From Drechmeria coniospora (Eukaryota; Ascomycota; Sordariomycetes; Hypocreales; Ophiocordycipitaceae): a stretch of 64,000 nt of DNA. Under the pieces are notes generated by a model. The model was not told the origin of the DNA. It made no database searches and saw only the letters and a list, made by a program, of their open reading frames with translations. A program made the translations under genes and the position numbers. Numbering within the stretch: position 1 is the stretch's first letter; each line of letters begins with the position of its first letter. Where the stretch lies: positions 9,707,222 to 9,771,221 of the forward strand of contig NC_054390.1 in the NCBI RefSeq assembly GCF_001625195.1. The letters are read 5' to 3'. This document shows, piece after piece, positions 1 through 10,700 of the stretch.

Positions 1-1005
1 AGAGCAGGTGGCGTGTCTTCTTGACCGACTTGATGATGGACTCGACGTCGAGGGGCTTGATGGAGCGGAGGTTGATGACCTCGGCCTCGACGCCGTACTT
101 CTTCTTCAGGTTCTCGGCGGCGACGAGGGACTGGCCGACGCAGCGCGACAGGCTGACTATGGTGAGGTCCTTGCCGGCGCGCTCGATCTTGGCCTTGCCA
201 AAGGGCAGCACAAAGTTGTCCTTCTGGGCGGCCTCGGACATGGGGAAGGACTGGCCGTACATGAGCTCGTTCTCGAGCACGACGACGGGGTTCGGGTCGC
301 GGATGGCGGCCTTGAGCAGGCCCTTGGCGTCCTCGGCGCTCCAGGGCGAGACGACCTTGAGGCCGGGGACGCTCCCGTACCAGGCGGAGTAGTCCTGCGA
401 GTGCTGGGCGGCGACGCCCGAGGCGAAGCCGTTGGGCCCGCGGAAGGTGATGTTGCAGGGCTGGATGCCACCCGACATGTAGAGCGTCTTGCCGGCCGAG
501 TTGACGATCTGGTCGATGGCCTGCATGGCAAAGTTGAAGGTCATGAACTCGCACTGCGCACGGGGGTCAGCTTCGGCACGTCGTCGGCGGAGATGGCTGC
601 CGGGCGGCGCCTTACGACCGGGTGCAGACCGCTCAGGGCGGCACCGATGGCGAGGCCGCAGAAGCCGCTCTCGGTGATGGGCGTGTCGATGACGCGCTTG
701 TCGCCGAAGCGATCGAGGAGGCCCTTGGTGACCTTGTAGGCGCCGTTGTACTGGGCGACCTCCTCGCCGAGGATGAAGACCTTGGGGTTGGACTCGAGCT
801 CCTCGGCGAGCGCCTCGTTGAGGGCCTCACGGACCGTGTACTCCTTGACGCCGGCCCCCTCGGCGTACCTCCTGCTCTGCTGGGCGCCGAAGAAGACGGG
901 CGAGGCGCCGGCTCGGGGGATACGGGCGGCGAAGGAAGCGGCGGCGGGAGCCTTGACGGCGGCGGTGCGCGTCAGGCGAGCTGCTGGTCGGAGGAGTCGC
1001 GACAT
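1..1005 (-). CDS. pdb1: Pyruvate dehydrogenase E1 component, beta subunit, mitochondrial (3' end cut by window edge)
   Basis: Two exons are visible: 616-1005 and 1-553, separated by a 62-nt intron (554-615) with a GTAAGG donor and GCAG acceptor. The intron joins ...SGLHPV to CEFMTFNF, a conserved stretch of PDH E1-beta. About 314 of the usual ~380 residues are present. The start at 1005 ([11 protein letters not shown]) opens an Arg/Ala-rich, acid-poor leader typical of a mitochondrial targeting peptide, followed by the mature start near [10 protein letters not shown]. An in-frame ATG 21 nt upstream is possible but gives a poorer leader. Family landmarks include [25 protein letters not shown] and [15 protein letters not shown]. 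The protein pairs with E1-alpha in the thiamine-diphosphate-dependent decarboxylation of pyruvate in the mitochondrial matrix. The C-terminal ~65 residues lie before base 1. Confidence 0.97.
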
Positions 1006-1589
1006 GGCGTATTCGTTCTTCTTCAATCGCCGTCGGTTTCGGCGGACGAGTTGGCTGCAAGGTCGAGGGGCTCGCTACAGCGCGGACGACCAACTAGCTC
1101 GGAGGCTCTCGTCGGCGTTGAGGTTCGGCGTTGGGCGGGAGATGACGAGAGGGAAATTTCCGGCCACGGTCAAAACGAGCTCCCTAGCGATTTCGCAGTG
1201 CCGTGCCTCGTCCCACGCATTTTTCGATGGAGGGACCCGGCGAGCCAACCAGCAGCCTCGCCTGGACGAAGTCTCCACCAATGAAATAAAGGGCCCCACA
1301 GCCCGAGGCTGGCTCTGCCGTCGTCTGTTGGGACGCTGACTAAGCATGGAACGGAGGGAATAGAAATGCACAAGTACTCTGTATTACTTGCACAAGTGTA
1401 CAAGATGATCATGGGACCGAACACCCAAGTACAGTCCGGTACAAGTACACGTACTCGGCACTCCGCATGGAGTAATTACTCCATATCAATACTTGCAGTA
1501 ATACTTGTGCCCATACATGTACTCGAGTAATACGGTGTGCCGCGGCCTGTTGGTGTGCTGTAATAATACTCCGTACATCGATGGATGGG

Positions 1590-1607
1590 GTACTCCGTAC
1601 GGAGTAC
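1590..1607. repeat. Perfect 18-bp palindrome GTACTCCGTACGGAGTAC
   Basis: The sequence equals its own reverse complement. It joins the two words TACTCCGTA and TACGGAGTA that recur throughout the intergenic deserts of this window. A related palindrome with the half-sites swapped lies at 42965-42982. Confidence 0.9.
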
Positions 1608-2040
1608 AGAGTCTGGTGCTGTACAGCAGGTACCGTGCGGTAGCGCTCGGGGCGCCTATACTTGCGCCGCCACAGTACCGACCACGCAAAGTACGTACCC
1701 AACCACCCCACAGCTAGCAGATGGTACATGGAGAAGGGTATTATTCATGACGGGCGGTTGCGGCATGTGTACGTATGTACTTTGGTAAGCAGTTTCCTGA
1801 GGCGAGGAGTCGGGATAGCGGAGAAAATCCTTTCATATCCGTATCGACTGTTATTACGAGGGCTCGAGGGCGAAGGGAAACCCATACACCAAAGTAGACC
1901 GATTGTCCATTGAAGGGCGGGCGCAAACCGCAACTGTAGCTGGGATGCAGAACGATCCGGTACGCACATCTTGGTCGCATCCAATGAACGTTGATTGCAA
2001 CCGCAGCCAGCTGAAGGCCGCACCACGTCTGGCATTATTA

Positions 2041-2600
2041 CTACCGTGTAAGTGCCTGTACTGTGTAAGTGCCTGTACTGTGTAATGCCTGTACTGTGTA
2101 ATGCCTGTACTGTGCAAGTGCCTGTACTGTGCAAGTGCCTGTCTGTGTAATGCCTGTACCGTGCAAGCTGCGTAATGGCTGTACTGTGTAATGCCTGTAC
2201 TGTATAATGCCTGTACTGTGCAAGTGCCTGTACTGTGCAAGTGCCTGTACTGTGTAATGCCTGTACTGTGTAATGCCTGTACCGCGCAAGCTGCGTAATG
2301 CCTGTACTGTGGAAGTGCCTGTGCTGTGTAATGCCTGTGCTGTGTAATGCCTGTACTATGCAACGCCTGTACTGTGTAATGCCTGTACTGTATAATGCCT
2401 GTACTTTGTAATGCCTCTACTGTGCAAGTGCCTGTACTGTGCAAGTGACTGTACTGTAACACCTGTACTGTGTAATGCCTGTACTGTGTGCCTTTACTGT
2501 GTAATGCCTGTGCTGTAAAATGCCTGTACTGTGAGCCCTTACTGTGTAATGCCTGTAATACTGTGTAAGTAATGCCTGTACTCCGTACTGTGCATGTGTA
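2041..2600. repeat. Minisatellite, ~16-bp unit TGCCTGTACTGTGTAA and variants
   Basis: About 33 imperfect head-to-tail copies. Variants replace TGTGTAA with TGTGCAAG or TGTATAA, and a few units are shorter. The array translates on the minus strand as a QYRHYTVQAL-type repeat, which is an artefact. It sits in the pdb1-GH16 spacer. Confidence 0.93.
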
Positions 2601-2923
2601 TTTCCCGTTTCGAGCACATGATGCAGCGGCTACTCCAGAATCAATGTACATGTACTTACGTACTAACACTTGCACTTGGCTCCGTGGGTGTACAGAGTAC
2701 AAAGCAGCAGCACATGGATGATGTATGCCAACTCCATGCTGTGCGCTTGTTTACACGGAAGCGCTTGATTATTACCGTCTTCTAACCAGTATAATCCATT
2801 CCAGACGAGGGCTATAAATGATTCTTCATTTCATCATGACTATTTTACATGTACATCATGCTTGCACTACTATACAGATGCCGGCCGGAGGCTGGTACTT
2901 CGTGCCAGCACGGCGCGGTATAC

Positions 2924-2945
2924 GTTCATGTACATGTACATGAAC
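2924..2945. repeat. Perfect 22-bp palindrome with core CATGTACATGTACATG
   Basis: Bases 2924-2945 read identically on both strands and could form an 11-bp cruciform arm or a dimeric protein-binding site. It lies about 190 bp beyond the stop codon of the GH16 gene, in GTAC-rich DNA. Confidence 0.88.
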
Positions 2946-3131
2946 TGTGCTCCGTACAGAGTACACGGTTCATGATTCATGCACACGACCCTGTGTCCGT
3001 ACTCCGTACTCGCTCGCGCGTCGTAATACCAACCCTCGGGGAAGGTGCGCAGGGCATCGGCGCCTGCAATTCCGCCTCGTCCGCTGTTCGTGAAATCTGG
3101 CCTTTCTCTCTGGACGCTCCTCTTCTTCCTT

Positions 3132-4058
3132 TTATTTCGTGCTCGTGTACGCGTACACCCAGGCGACCTCCATGCTCGCGCCATCGCCTCCCACCGTTCG
3201 GCTCGTGGGCGTCTTGTATCCGGCGACGGCATCGGGAAACGAGCCGCCGACGGCGACGTTGAGGAGCAGCATCTTGCTGTTCTGTGCGAGCGCTTTCCAG
3301 GCGCTGCTGCTCCTCAAATCCGACTGTTTCAGGGTCCAGTGCTTCCGGCCGTCGATGAACCAGGTCATCGTCTCCTCCCGCAGGCCTGGCCGGCGGTCTA
3401 CCTCCCACGAAAAGGTGTGCCAGAGGCCACGCTGGATGCCGTCCATAGCTCGGCCGATGCCCGAGAACTCGTTGCAGACGCCGCCGGGCGCGCGGTCGCA
3501 GTGGACGATCTGGTGCATCTTGTTCTGCCCGTTCACCGACTCGAGGATGTCGACCTCGCCGACGGACGGCCAGTTCTGGTAGTTGCCGCGGTAGGCTGAC
3601 CCGAGTGCCCAAAAGGCCGGCCAGATGCCGAGCTGCTTCGACGTCGAGTCGGCGCCGAGCTTGATCATGGCATCCACTCGCAGCCGCTGACCGAGCGGGC
3701 AGCCAAAGTCCCACGCCTTGGTCGTCTCGATGCGCGCCGACGTCCACGTTCCGTCCCGCTCCCGGACCGGCGTGATCTTCAGCGTTCGGTACTTGGTGAT
3801 GGCGATGTTGGTCCGCCGGTTCGTGTACACCTGCGTCTCGCCCGTGCCCCAGTTGCTGGGGCCGCCCGGGTACGAAGTCCCGAGGTCGATGGTCCACTTC
3901 GCCCGGGACGGCAGCGAGCCGACGGCGAGGCCGGAAAAGTCATCCAAGAAAACCGTACGGGTGGAGCTGACGGCCCGGGGAAAGGATGACTCGGGCCTCG
4001 GTAAGCCGTTGGCGGCATCGAGACACAGCAAAAGGAGACTGATGGCCTGTTGCAGCAT
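3132..4058 (-). CDS. Secreted GH16 family glycoside hydrolase (endo-beta-1,3(4)-glucanase-like)
   Basis: Single-exon 308-residue protein. The N-terminus (about residues 1-18, MLQQAISLLLLCLDAANG) is a signal peptide. The GH16 catalytic motif ExDxxE appears as EVDILE, with E168 as predicted nucleophile, D170 as assisting residue and E173 as acid/base. It is preceded by GIWPAFWALG (144-153), a typical GH16 beta-strand. W/Y-rich segments such as TWFIDGRKHW and the C-terminal MEVAWVYAYT fit the jelly-roll fold. The family hydrolyses beta-1,3 or mixed beta-1,3/1,4 glucans, and fungal members act on cell-wall glucan outside the cell. I see no C-terminal GPI signal or carbohydrate-binding module, so a free secreted enzyme is most likely. 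Exact substrate cannot be assigned from sequence. Confidence 0.93.
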   Translation of the reverse strand: MLQQAISLLLLCLDAANGLPRPESSFPRAVSSTRTVFLDDFSGLAVGSLPSRAKWTIDLGTSYPGGPSNWGTGETQVYTNRRTNIAITKYRTLKITPVRERDGTWTSARIETTKAWDFGCPLGQRLRVDAMIKLGADSTSKQLGIWPAFWALGSAYRGNYQNWPSVGEVDILESVNGQNKMHQIVHCDRAPGGVCNEFSGIGRAMDGIQRGLWHTFSWEVDRRPGLREETMTWFIDGRKHWTLKQSDLRSSSAWKALAQNSKMLLLNVAVGGSFPDAVAGYKTPTSRTVGGDGASMEVAWVYAYTSTK

Positions 4059-5111
4059 GTTGCCGGCAAGTCACAAAAAAAAGGAAAAAAAGATATATGA
4101 AACCAGCCGCTGAAGAAAAGACGACAAGTCAAAAGCTTCAAGATGAAGATCTTGCCCGTCATGTGCGTACGTGCTCATGATGTTTATACTTATAGAGTAT
4201 GCATTCGAGCACACGCACCACAACCTCCACCACCGCCACCACCACCACCCCCCACGTGTGGGTGAGTTGGAATGCTTCGTTGACGCGCCAAGGGAAACCT
4301 CGGTTTTTGGCTACCACGAATAAGTTGCAATTTGATTTGTTCCCGCTGATAGCTGACCGAGCCTACCGAATCACCATTGCGAATCTCAGACAGTGGAAAT
4401 GAGGCAGGGCAGTTGGAATCGAGCCAAGCATTGTAAGCGTGTAATTACACTTAACACGTACTCACCAGACACGACCGATCCCGACTGCAGCAAACACAAT
4501 GGCACTTTCGATCATGGCCGAGGACTGCCGAATTCTATTGCAACTCCAGCGGCACAAGCATGCGGCGGCTTGGGCGACATGAGCCGAGGAAAAGAGAAAT
4601 GTGCATCGCATGATGTACCATGATGCATCATCATACGGCCGGCCACCTGGAGGTTGGAGTCTCTGGCGGATGGAAGAACGATCCAAACACCGGCACGGCA
4701 TCCACGCGCACTCCGTTCTTTTCTCAAAGGCGGGAAAGGGACCATCACAATTCTATTGTACTTGCTCCGTACCGTGGTCTGTGATGGTAGGTAATTACCT
4801 GTTCGCTGACGGAGTGGATTCGATAGCACGATGCATGATTGAAGGGACAGGTTCAACGACGCGCCCTTTGAGTCAGTGCAGCTTGCCTGTGCCCCCTTGG
4901 CCCCTTGCCCCCTTGCGCTCCGCTCTCCCCTCGCCCCTCTCCGCTCTGGACACAACCGAAGGGGGGAGGCGGGGTGGGGAGGTGAGACAGGATGAGAGGG
5001 ACCTCTTTTTTCTCCTCTTCTCATCAACAATTGCCGAAACGCAGACTCTGCACGCTTGTGTTCCTATCATTCCATCACGGTGCTGGGACATTTCCAGCCC
5101 GCCCGGCAGCG
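4059..5111. other. Divergent promoter region between the GH16 gene and the DUF1348 gene
   Basis: About 1 kb without a supported gene. It holds an A-rich stretch just upstream of the GH16 start (about 4075-4095), a CAC/CCA-repeat patch near 4205-4255 and C-rich DNA at 4885-4975 before the DUF1348 start. Short open frames here lack recognisable motifs. Confidence 0.7.
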
Positions 5112-5657
5112 ATGGCCACCCAGGACGGCACAGGTAGGCCTCCCTGCCCGCCCTTCAACCTCGAATCGGCACGGGCAAAGGTGAGGGCAGCCGAGGACGC
5201 GTGGAACACTCGGTGAGCGAAGCAAAGCGCATGCTCATCTGCGTTGCGAGTCTGACGGACGATTTGGAAATCGTCTCTCCGTAGAGATGCCACCAAGGTC
5301 AAGATGGCCTACACGCCCGACTCCATCTGGCGGAACCGGGACCAGTTTTTGCAGGGCAGGGACGCCATCGAGACCTTTCTCACCGACAAGTGGAAGAAGG
5401 AAAACGGGTACCGGCTTCGGAAGGAGCTGTTTGCCTTCACCGACGACAAGATTGCCGTCCAGTTCTGGTACGAGTGGCACGACGACAATGGCCAGTGGTG
5501 GCGAACCTACGGGCTCGAGGACTGGACCTTTGCCGACAATGGCCTTATGCGGAAGCGGCAGATGAGCGGAAACGACGTCAAGATTGCCGACGGGGAGAGA
5601 TGGTTCAAGGATGGCGTCGATGTTCACCAAGTGGACATCTCGGAGAAGCATTGGTAG
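5112..5657 (+). CDS. DUF1348 / SnoaL-like (NTF2-fold) protein
   Basis: Two exons, 5112-5212 and 5285-5657, flank a 72-nt intron (donor GTGAGC, acceptor CGTAG) and give 157 residues. The splice joins AEDAWNTR to DATKVKMAYTPDSIWRNR, restoring the conserved DUF1348 start. Family landmarks are the W-R-N-R motif, the FLTDKWKKE helix, VQFWYEWHD and the Trp-rich WWRTYGLEDWTF. The fold belongs to the NTF2/SnoaL superfamily, cone-shaped proteins that bind small ligands or act as isomerases or hydrolases. The function of DUF1348 is not established. No signal peptide is visible, so it is likely cytosolic. An in-frame ATG at 4992 exists but would add unconserved sequence. Confidence 0.92.
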
Positions 5658-6013
5658 AGGGTAGAGGGTGGCGGCACAGGCATCATGGCTGAGTGCCTCA
5701 TGAATGCAAGACACCGTACCAGCCGTCAGCAAGGTTTTTCATGCACACCTCACCAAAAATGTCATCACCACCTTCACCGCAGCCGGCTTTATTGTGCAGC
5801 CTTGGAATTTGCATGGTCATGCGCCCAACCACTGTCCAAATTCATCCAGAGGGAGCCATCGATAAAGGGTAGCTGCACAACCCTACAATCTGAAGACTAC
5901 AAACCAAAGCCCAATATTTTCTCGAATGAAACCATGGTTATGCATCTTTTCCGTACATTCGTCCGATTCATGCCACGATTGCATGCACGAACCTCCTTGT
6001 GAAGCTCATCATA
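5658..6013. other. Convergent 3' spacer between the DUF1348 and CAP genes
   Basis: About 355 bp between two convergent stop codons. It is AT-richer than the flanking coding sequence and presumably holds both 3' UTRs. I see no gene or repeat in it. Confidence 0.6.
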
Positions 6014-7786
6014 TCAAGCGCCGAGGGCATCCCTGAGTTGGGGCACGTCTCGCGATGGGGCTGAAGGCCAAAACTTCTCATTCTCCTCATCCGACAGGCC
6101 TGAGCATGTTAGAATCAACGGGCGAATACTGGAAGCTGGCGTAGTAGAGCAGGGCTTACCAGTCTTGGGCATATAGTTGCAAATGCTGTACACCATATTC
6201 TCCATGCCACCAAGTTTTGGGCAGAAATTATGGGCACAACCAACTCTATCGTACCGCTTGCTGAGGATGACTTCGAAGTGACCAACCTTGCTTTTGCCAC
6301 CTTCGGCCTCTGTTGCATCATTGGACGCATTGCTCAACATGCCATGCGTGCTAAAATCGTAAAGCCGTGACTCGGCGTAGAACCATGCGTAAAAGCCTCG
6401 AGCCATACTCTGCATGTCGGTGCCATTCATGCTCGGTGCCATATTCTGTGCCCCAGACTTGGGCGGCAAGTTGTGCGCATAGTTGCAGGTCCCAGTCCAG
6501 CTTTCAGCGGCCGAGGCCATCTCATCGTCCCAGACTAACGCACCATTGACGCCGTGGACCTCTCGAACTTGGTTGTGCAGTTTGAGGGTAAACCTCTTGT
6601 AGTCCTCGTACGTAGCATTCTCGGGGAAATCGAGCCCTTCAGCGGGATCCGAAGGGTCCGTCTCCGGGAATCTGTAGACCGTACCGGCCGCGTTCCGACC
6701 TGACTCTGCTTTGGTTTGCGACGTAGGCTGAGGCTTGCCCTGGGGATCCTTTGGCGCAGTTACTTGACCTTCGGGCTTCGCGGTCGACGAAGGAAGGCTG
6801 GTGCTGTCATCCTTGTCATCGGGGCAAGAATCGTCGGCCAAGCCTTCGACGGGGGCGTCATTCTGAGGAGGCACCTGAACGGGTAAACTCTCCTCTTCAC
6901 AGCTGTCGCCATCGTCGCCCGTGACTTCTCCGGAAGTCGTCGTATTCTTGTTGATCTCTTGAACCTGACGATCACTGGGAACCGCCGGTTGGAGTTTGGC
7001 GGCACCTTCTCGCTGACCATCCAAGGGTGCTGAAGTGGTTTTTCCTGCAATGCCTCCTGCCGCATCATCCGCCTCGCAACCATCATCATCGCTCGGGACT
7101 TGCTCCGCAGGCCGGGTGTTACCACCGCTCGAGACTTGCTCCGCAGGCCGGGTATTACCACCGCTCGAGACTTGCTCCGCAGGCCGGGTGTTATCACCGC
7201 TCGGGACTTGCTCCGCAGGCCGGGTGTTATCACCGCTCGGGACTTGCTCCGCAGGCCGGGCGTTATCACCGCTCGGGACTTGCTCGGCAGGTCGGGCGTT
7301 ATCACCGCTCGGGACTTGCTCGGCAGGCCGGGCGTTATCACCGCTCGGGACTTGCTCGGCAGGCCGGGCGTTATCACCGCTCGGGACTTGCTCGGCAGGC
7401 CGGGCGTTATCACCGCTCGGGACTTGCTCGGCAGGCCGGGTGTTCTGGTTATTTGTCTGATACCGACGATCATCGGGGATCCCCTGCTGGCGCACGTCAA
7501 AACCTCCCCTACGATCATTCGTAGAAGGACCAGTTTCTGCTTTTCGGTTTCCAGGACTCGGTCCATCTATCTTGGGGTCATATTTCCAGCCGCCGTTGTC
7601 GTGGATGCTCTTGTTGTACAACCAAGTGTTCCAGTCACCTGTGCTAGGCCCATCATGTTTCGGAGGGTCGTACTTCCATTCCTTGGTCCGGCTTGGGGTC
7701 TTCTCCGAACACTGGTCGCTACCAAGCTGGTTCGCGGGCAGTGCGACGACCAGGGGAAGGGCATATGCCAAGAGCGAAGGGCGCAT
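6014..7786 (-). CDS. Secreted CAP/SCP (PR-1-like) protein with a ten-copy 12-residue repeat
   Basis: Exons 6160-7786 and 6014-6099 flank a 60-nt intron (GTAAGC donor, CTAAC branch site, CAG acceptor), giving about 570 residues. Residues 1-16 form a signal peptide. Two imperfect WKYDP...DGPS modules (about 37-50 and 67-80) come next. Ten tandem copies of RPAEQVPSGDNA (about 117-236) are followed by an acidic, Pro/Ser-rich linker. The CAP domain spans about 393-540: LHNQVREVHG near its start, CNYAHN, then VGHFEVILSKRYDRVGCA and YSICNYMP, which match the CAP signature regions. CAP proteins are secreted and many bind sterols or other lipids. Fungal members are linked to sterol export and virulence, but its role here is unknown. 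The intron is a multiple of three with no stop, so a 590-residue unspliced form would also be translatable. Confidence 0.9.
   Translation of the reverse strand: MRPSLLAYALPLVVALPANQLGSDQCSEKTPSRTKEWKYDPPKHDGPSTGDWNTWLYNKSIHDNGGWKYDPKIDGPSPGNRKAETGPSTNDRRGGFDVRQQGIPDDRRYQTNNQNTRPAEQVPSGDNARPAEQVPSGDNARPAEQVPSGDNARPAEQVPSGDNARPAEQVPSGDNARPAEQVPSGDNTRPAEQVPSGDNTRPAEQVSSGGNTRPAEQVSSGGNTRPAEQVPSDDDGCEADDAAGGIAGKTTSAPLDGQREGAAKLQPAVPSDRQVQEINKNTTTSGEVTGDDGDSCEEESLPVQVPPQNDAPVEGLADDSCPDDKDDSTSLPSSTAKPEGQVTAPKDPQGKPQPTSQTKAESGRNAAGTVYRFPETDPSDPAEGLDFPENATYEDYKRFTLKLHNQVREVHGVNGALVWDDEMASAAESWTGTCNYAHNLPPKSGAQNMAPSMNGTDMQSMARGFYAWFYAESRLYDFSTHGMLSNASNDATEAEGGKSKVGHFEVILSKRYDRVGCAHNFCPKLGGMENMVYSICNYMPKTGKPCSTTPASSIRPLILTCSGLSDEENEKFWPSAPSRDVPQLRDALGA
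7079..7438 (-). repeat. Coding 36-bp tandem repeat, 10 copies, in the CAP protein
   Basis: Ten in-frame 36-bp units encode RPAEQVPSGDNA and variants (…GDNT, …SSGGNT, …SDDDG). Units nearest the N-terminus are nearly identical and diverge toward the CAP domain. All changes keep the reading frame. The region is likely disordered and may vary in copy number between strains. Confidence 0.95.
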
Positions 7787-10700
7787 TCTGATGTCTTGAT
7801 TCCCCTCCGCAGATCGAGAGAGCTACTTGTAAGTGATTGTGGATGCTTTGAGCAAAAGAGAGTAAGAAGGAACAAGAGTTGCTTGTCCTGCCTCCCATTG
7901 CAAGAGGCCAACCTGGATTTATAAACTTGACATTGCAGTTCATGATTCCCAAAGGCACAATACGGTCCCGCCTTAATTCCAAATTCTGTGCAATGCGGCA
8001 TTGATGCGTCATCGTACCCCAGCATGGTTTGATTATTTGGAGCTGGCCTTCATGACAAGTCCATGCAATGCGATATGAGATTCCTATGTCAGTCTTCCGC
8101 CCATTTCCGGTCGAAACGGCCAACAATTCAGCAGGGCCGAAGCCGAAACATCGCTATATTACATCGTCAGTAGAAGCGGGCACTAATATTGGTATCGCAG
8201 GACGGTCGGAAACGTACCATGGAGTTTATCCCAAAACGATAGGTTGGTTCATTTTGATGCAAACTTTAATATACGATTCGCTCGCTGCTTGAAAGCCCAA
8301 GTGGAAGCAGAGACTGTGCTATCGATGGGGGATATCCTGGTACGGCGACGTGTCCAGGTAGGAGGACCCTCGCTGAAATTTATTTCCTTGAATTACCCAT
8401 GCTACATGTTTTGTCCATGCTTTTTTTTAATTTAGGAGCAATCAATTCCAGACGTCAGGCCGGCCGAAGACCAAGGAGTGGTCTGATGTCAAGCATCGTG
8501 TGCTGTGTGTTTAGATGCAAAGTACCCCGGGAGATAGTTGCGCCCTATGGAATCTAGGAATTGGCGCATTCGAACGTGATCAAACTGATATCTCATCGTT
8601 TAGAGTCGGTCATTTTCTCTTTGATGCGTGCATGCGTCGTCGAAAGGCCAATGGAAGAGCGCAGGGGTCGGCTCCCACATCGACGTCTCACGCGGACAAC
8701 GATGATGCAAGTAGCATTTTATGCAAGTGTCCTACCGGATCATCAGAAACTTAAGTGGCCGTTGATGGGTATCGCATCTTTGCAACGCGTTGAATGCAAA
8801 TAAAAAAATTCCAGCGAAGCAAGACCTTCTCTTCAGCGAGGTCGACGTACGGTCGATGGCGTAAACAAATCTTCGGAGGGAATTACGGCTCAAAGTCAGA
8901 AGATTACATTATTTCCAATATGAGAATCAATATTGAAGGTTTTTCGGTTCCGGAGTGCATGAATACCAATCTACAGCCACGGGTCTCGGCCACGCAGGTA
9001 TCATGCCATAGCTGAGCAAGAACGGGCTTGTCTTTGGCCGGCAAGTGTTCTCTAACTATTCCATGTAAATTGGGATGAGGTTGTAGTGTACGTACCAAAA
9101 ATATGCAGAGCACTGCATCGGCAAGATGCCGTGACCCTCGGGGCCAACTCGGGGATGACGTGTTGGTGACATTGCATTCTCCGTCAACACTCGGACTGTC
9201 TGGCAACTGACGCCAGGCGAGATTCAGAGACTCCTGCAGAGGCTTTCCACTTACACGCCTCCATGTTTTGCTGCGTATGCCAACCTCGCCTGACGACACA
9301 CTCGTGGGTGCTGCGCTGACAGCTGCGCGTCCGATACATTGCTTGCAGCCGCCTAGTCTGCCTCTGAATGTCTGCATGCGTCGTTTCTCGTCATGACAAG
9401 GTCTTATGAGCAAGGGAAATAACATGGCGGAAGATTCTGCGAGGAAAGTGGTGGATGGCCAAGGGGCGGGACGGCAACTGCACATGCCTCTTGTCATGTA
9501 TCTGCAGCAATCAACAGGCGGGCTGACCGCATCTGTTGACGTTTCAGGTTCCCTCGGTTGCAAAATTACTCTCAACCAGGAGACCGGTCACAGAGAGGCC
9601 CAGCTGATCGGAAAGGTTGAGGGTGAGATGCAAAATCCTCGGAAGAAGAGGCCCCGCGAAAAGTTGTTGGAGAACGTCACGGGCTTAAAAAAGAAAACAA
9701 AAATAAAAGAAAGGGTTCTTCCCAAGGACGTACTGCCTCTGCTATGCGAAGGCCTCTTGCGGCTCGGAACCCTGCGGCCTTGAAGACTTGGCCGATATAG
9801 ACTAATTAGACAGACGAGCTTTGAGGGAAGTGATGGCGCACAGGTGAAAGCATCCCTGGCTCCCGAATTATACCATAATCCTCAGCTCCATTGCGGCAGC
9901 GATCCAAGGGTGAGACCAGGTATGAGCTCGTGCAGGCTTCACACCTTTGTTTGAAGGTCTTTGTTCACTCGTCTCCCATTATCGCCTAGAAGGGGCAAAA
10001 CTGAGCTTCATCGCATCGCTGGGCTCCCTGGCTCTGCGGTGTCGTCTTGTGGTCCGCAGAAAATCGAAGGCGATTGCACAAGGAACAGTTGCATAATCGG
10101 CTTCGTCAACTGCAAGCCATACATATCACCATCTGTCTATTGCGAGTTCTCGACAGCCAGCCGCACTCGGGGGGTGTTTTATACTGATGAGTGGTTCAAA
10201 TGCCGGCTGGGTCTCGGATCCGTTGAATGAGCTGCTCGGTCGTCGTTGCATCATATTTGTCGCTGCCATCTTTTCCCTCTTGGAACCCTTGACAAGGCTG
10301 CATCTCCGACCTGGGGACAGTTGCCGGCGTGCCGGTTCGTCAACAAAGGTGGAGCATCTGCACGAGTGCGCTCGCCGACAAAATGGCTTCTGCTCGGCAA
10401 CAGAATTGGCCTGAGGAAAGAGAAGACGCTTGTAATCTTGGCCGAGAATTCACTGGCCGTCATCCGAGATGGGCTGGTCATGTCCTGGCAAGTGTAGACG
10501 GCATTCGGCGGGGATCGATAACCGGTCGGAACTAGACAAAGGAGTCGCTGTCGGAGCCTCGCAGGAATACCGCTGGGCACCTGTGCCGACTTGGCGGTTG
10601 ATAAGACGGAGGTGGGAGGCATGGCGGTTGCTGTTTGGCTCTGCCTTTATTCCCGCCGTCACCGTTGTGCTCGGCCCATTGTGGTTCACGACGGTGCCTC

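Larger units (their letters stand above)
1006..3131. other. Gene-free, GTAC-rich spacer between pdb1 and the GH16 gene
   Basis: I see no convincing coding sequence. The first ~300 bases are presumably the pdb1 promoter and 5' UTR. From about 1370 onward the DNA is crowded with GTAC, TACTCCGTA and TACGGAGTA words, including a perfect palindrome at 1590-1607. A 16-bp-type minisatellite occupies 2041-2600 and a 22-bp palindrome lies at 2924-2945. Long open frames on the minus strand (for example 1854-2702) are repeat translations. Confidence 0.8.

Noticed and set aside
1854..2702. 282-aa minus-strand open frame rich in QYRHYTVQAL
   Set aside because: It is a translation of the 16-bp minisatellite at 2041-2600; it has no domain and would change frame with each unit-length variant.
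7100..7924. 274-aa plus-strand open frame over the CAP repeats
   Set aside because: It is antisense to a well-supported CAP gene whose 36-bp unit keeps all frames open.
8904..9783. Possible small genes (223 aa on minus, 125 aa on plus)
   Set aside because: No recognisable domain, signal peptide or splice-supported extension. The strands overlap and codon use is unlike the confident genes.
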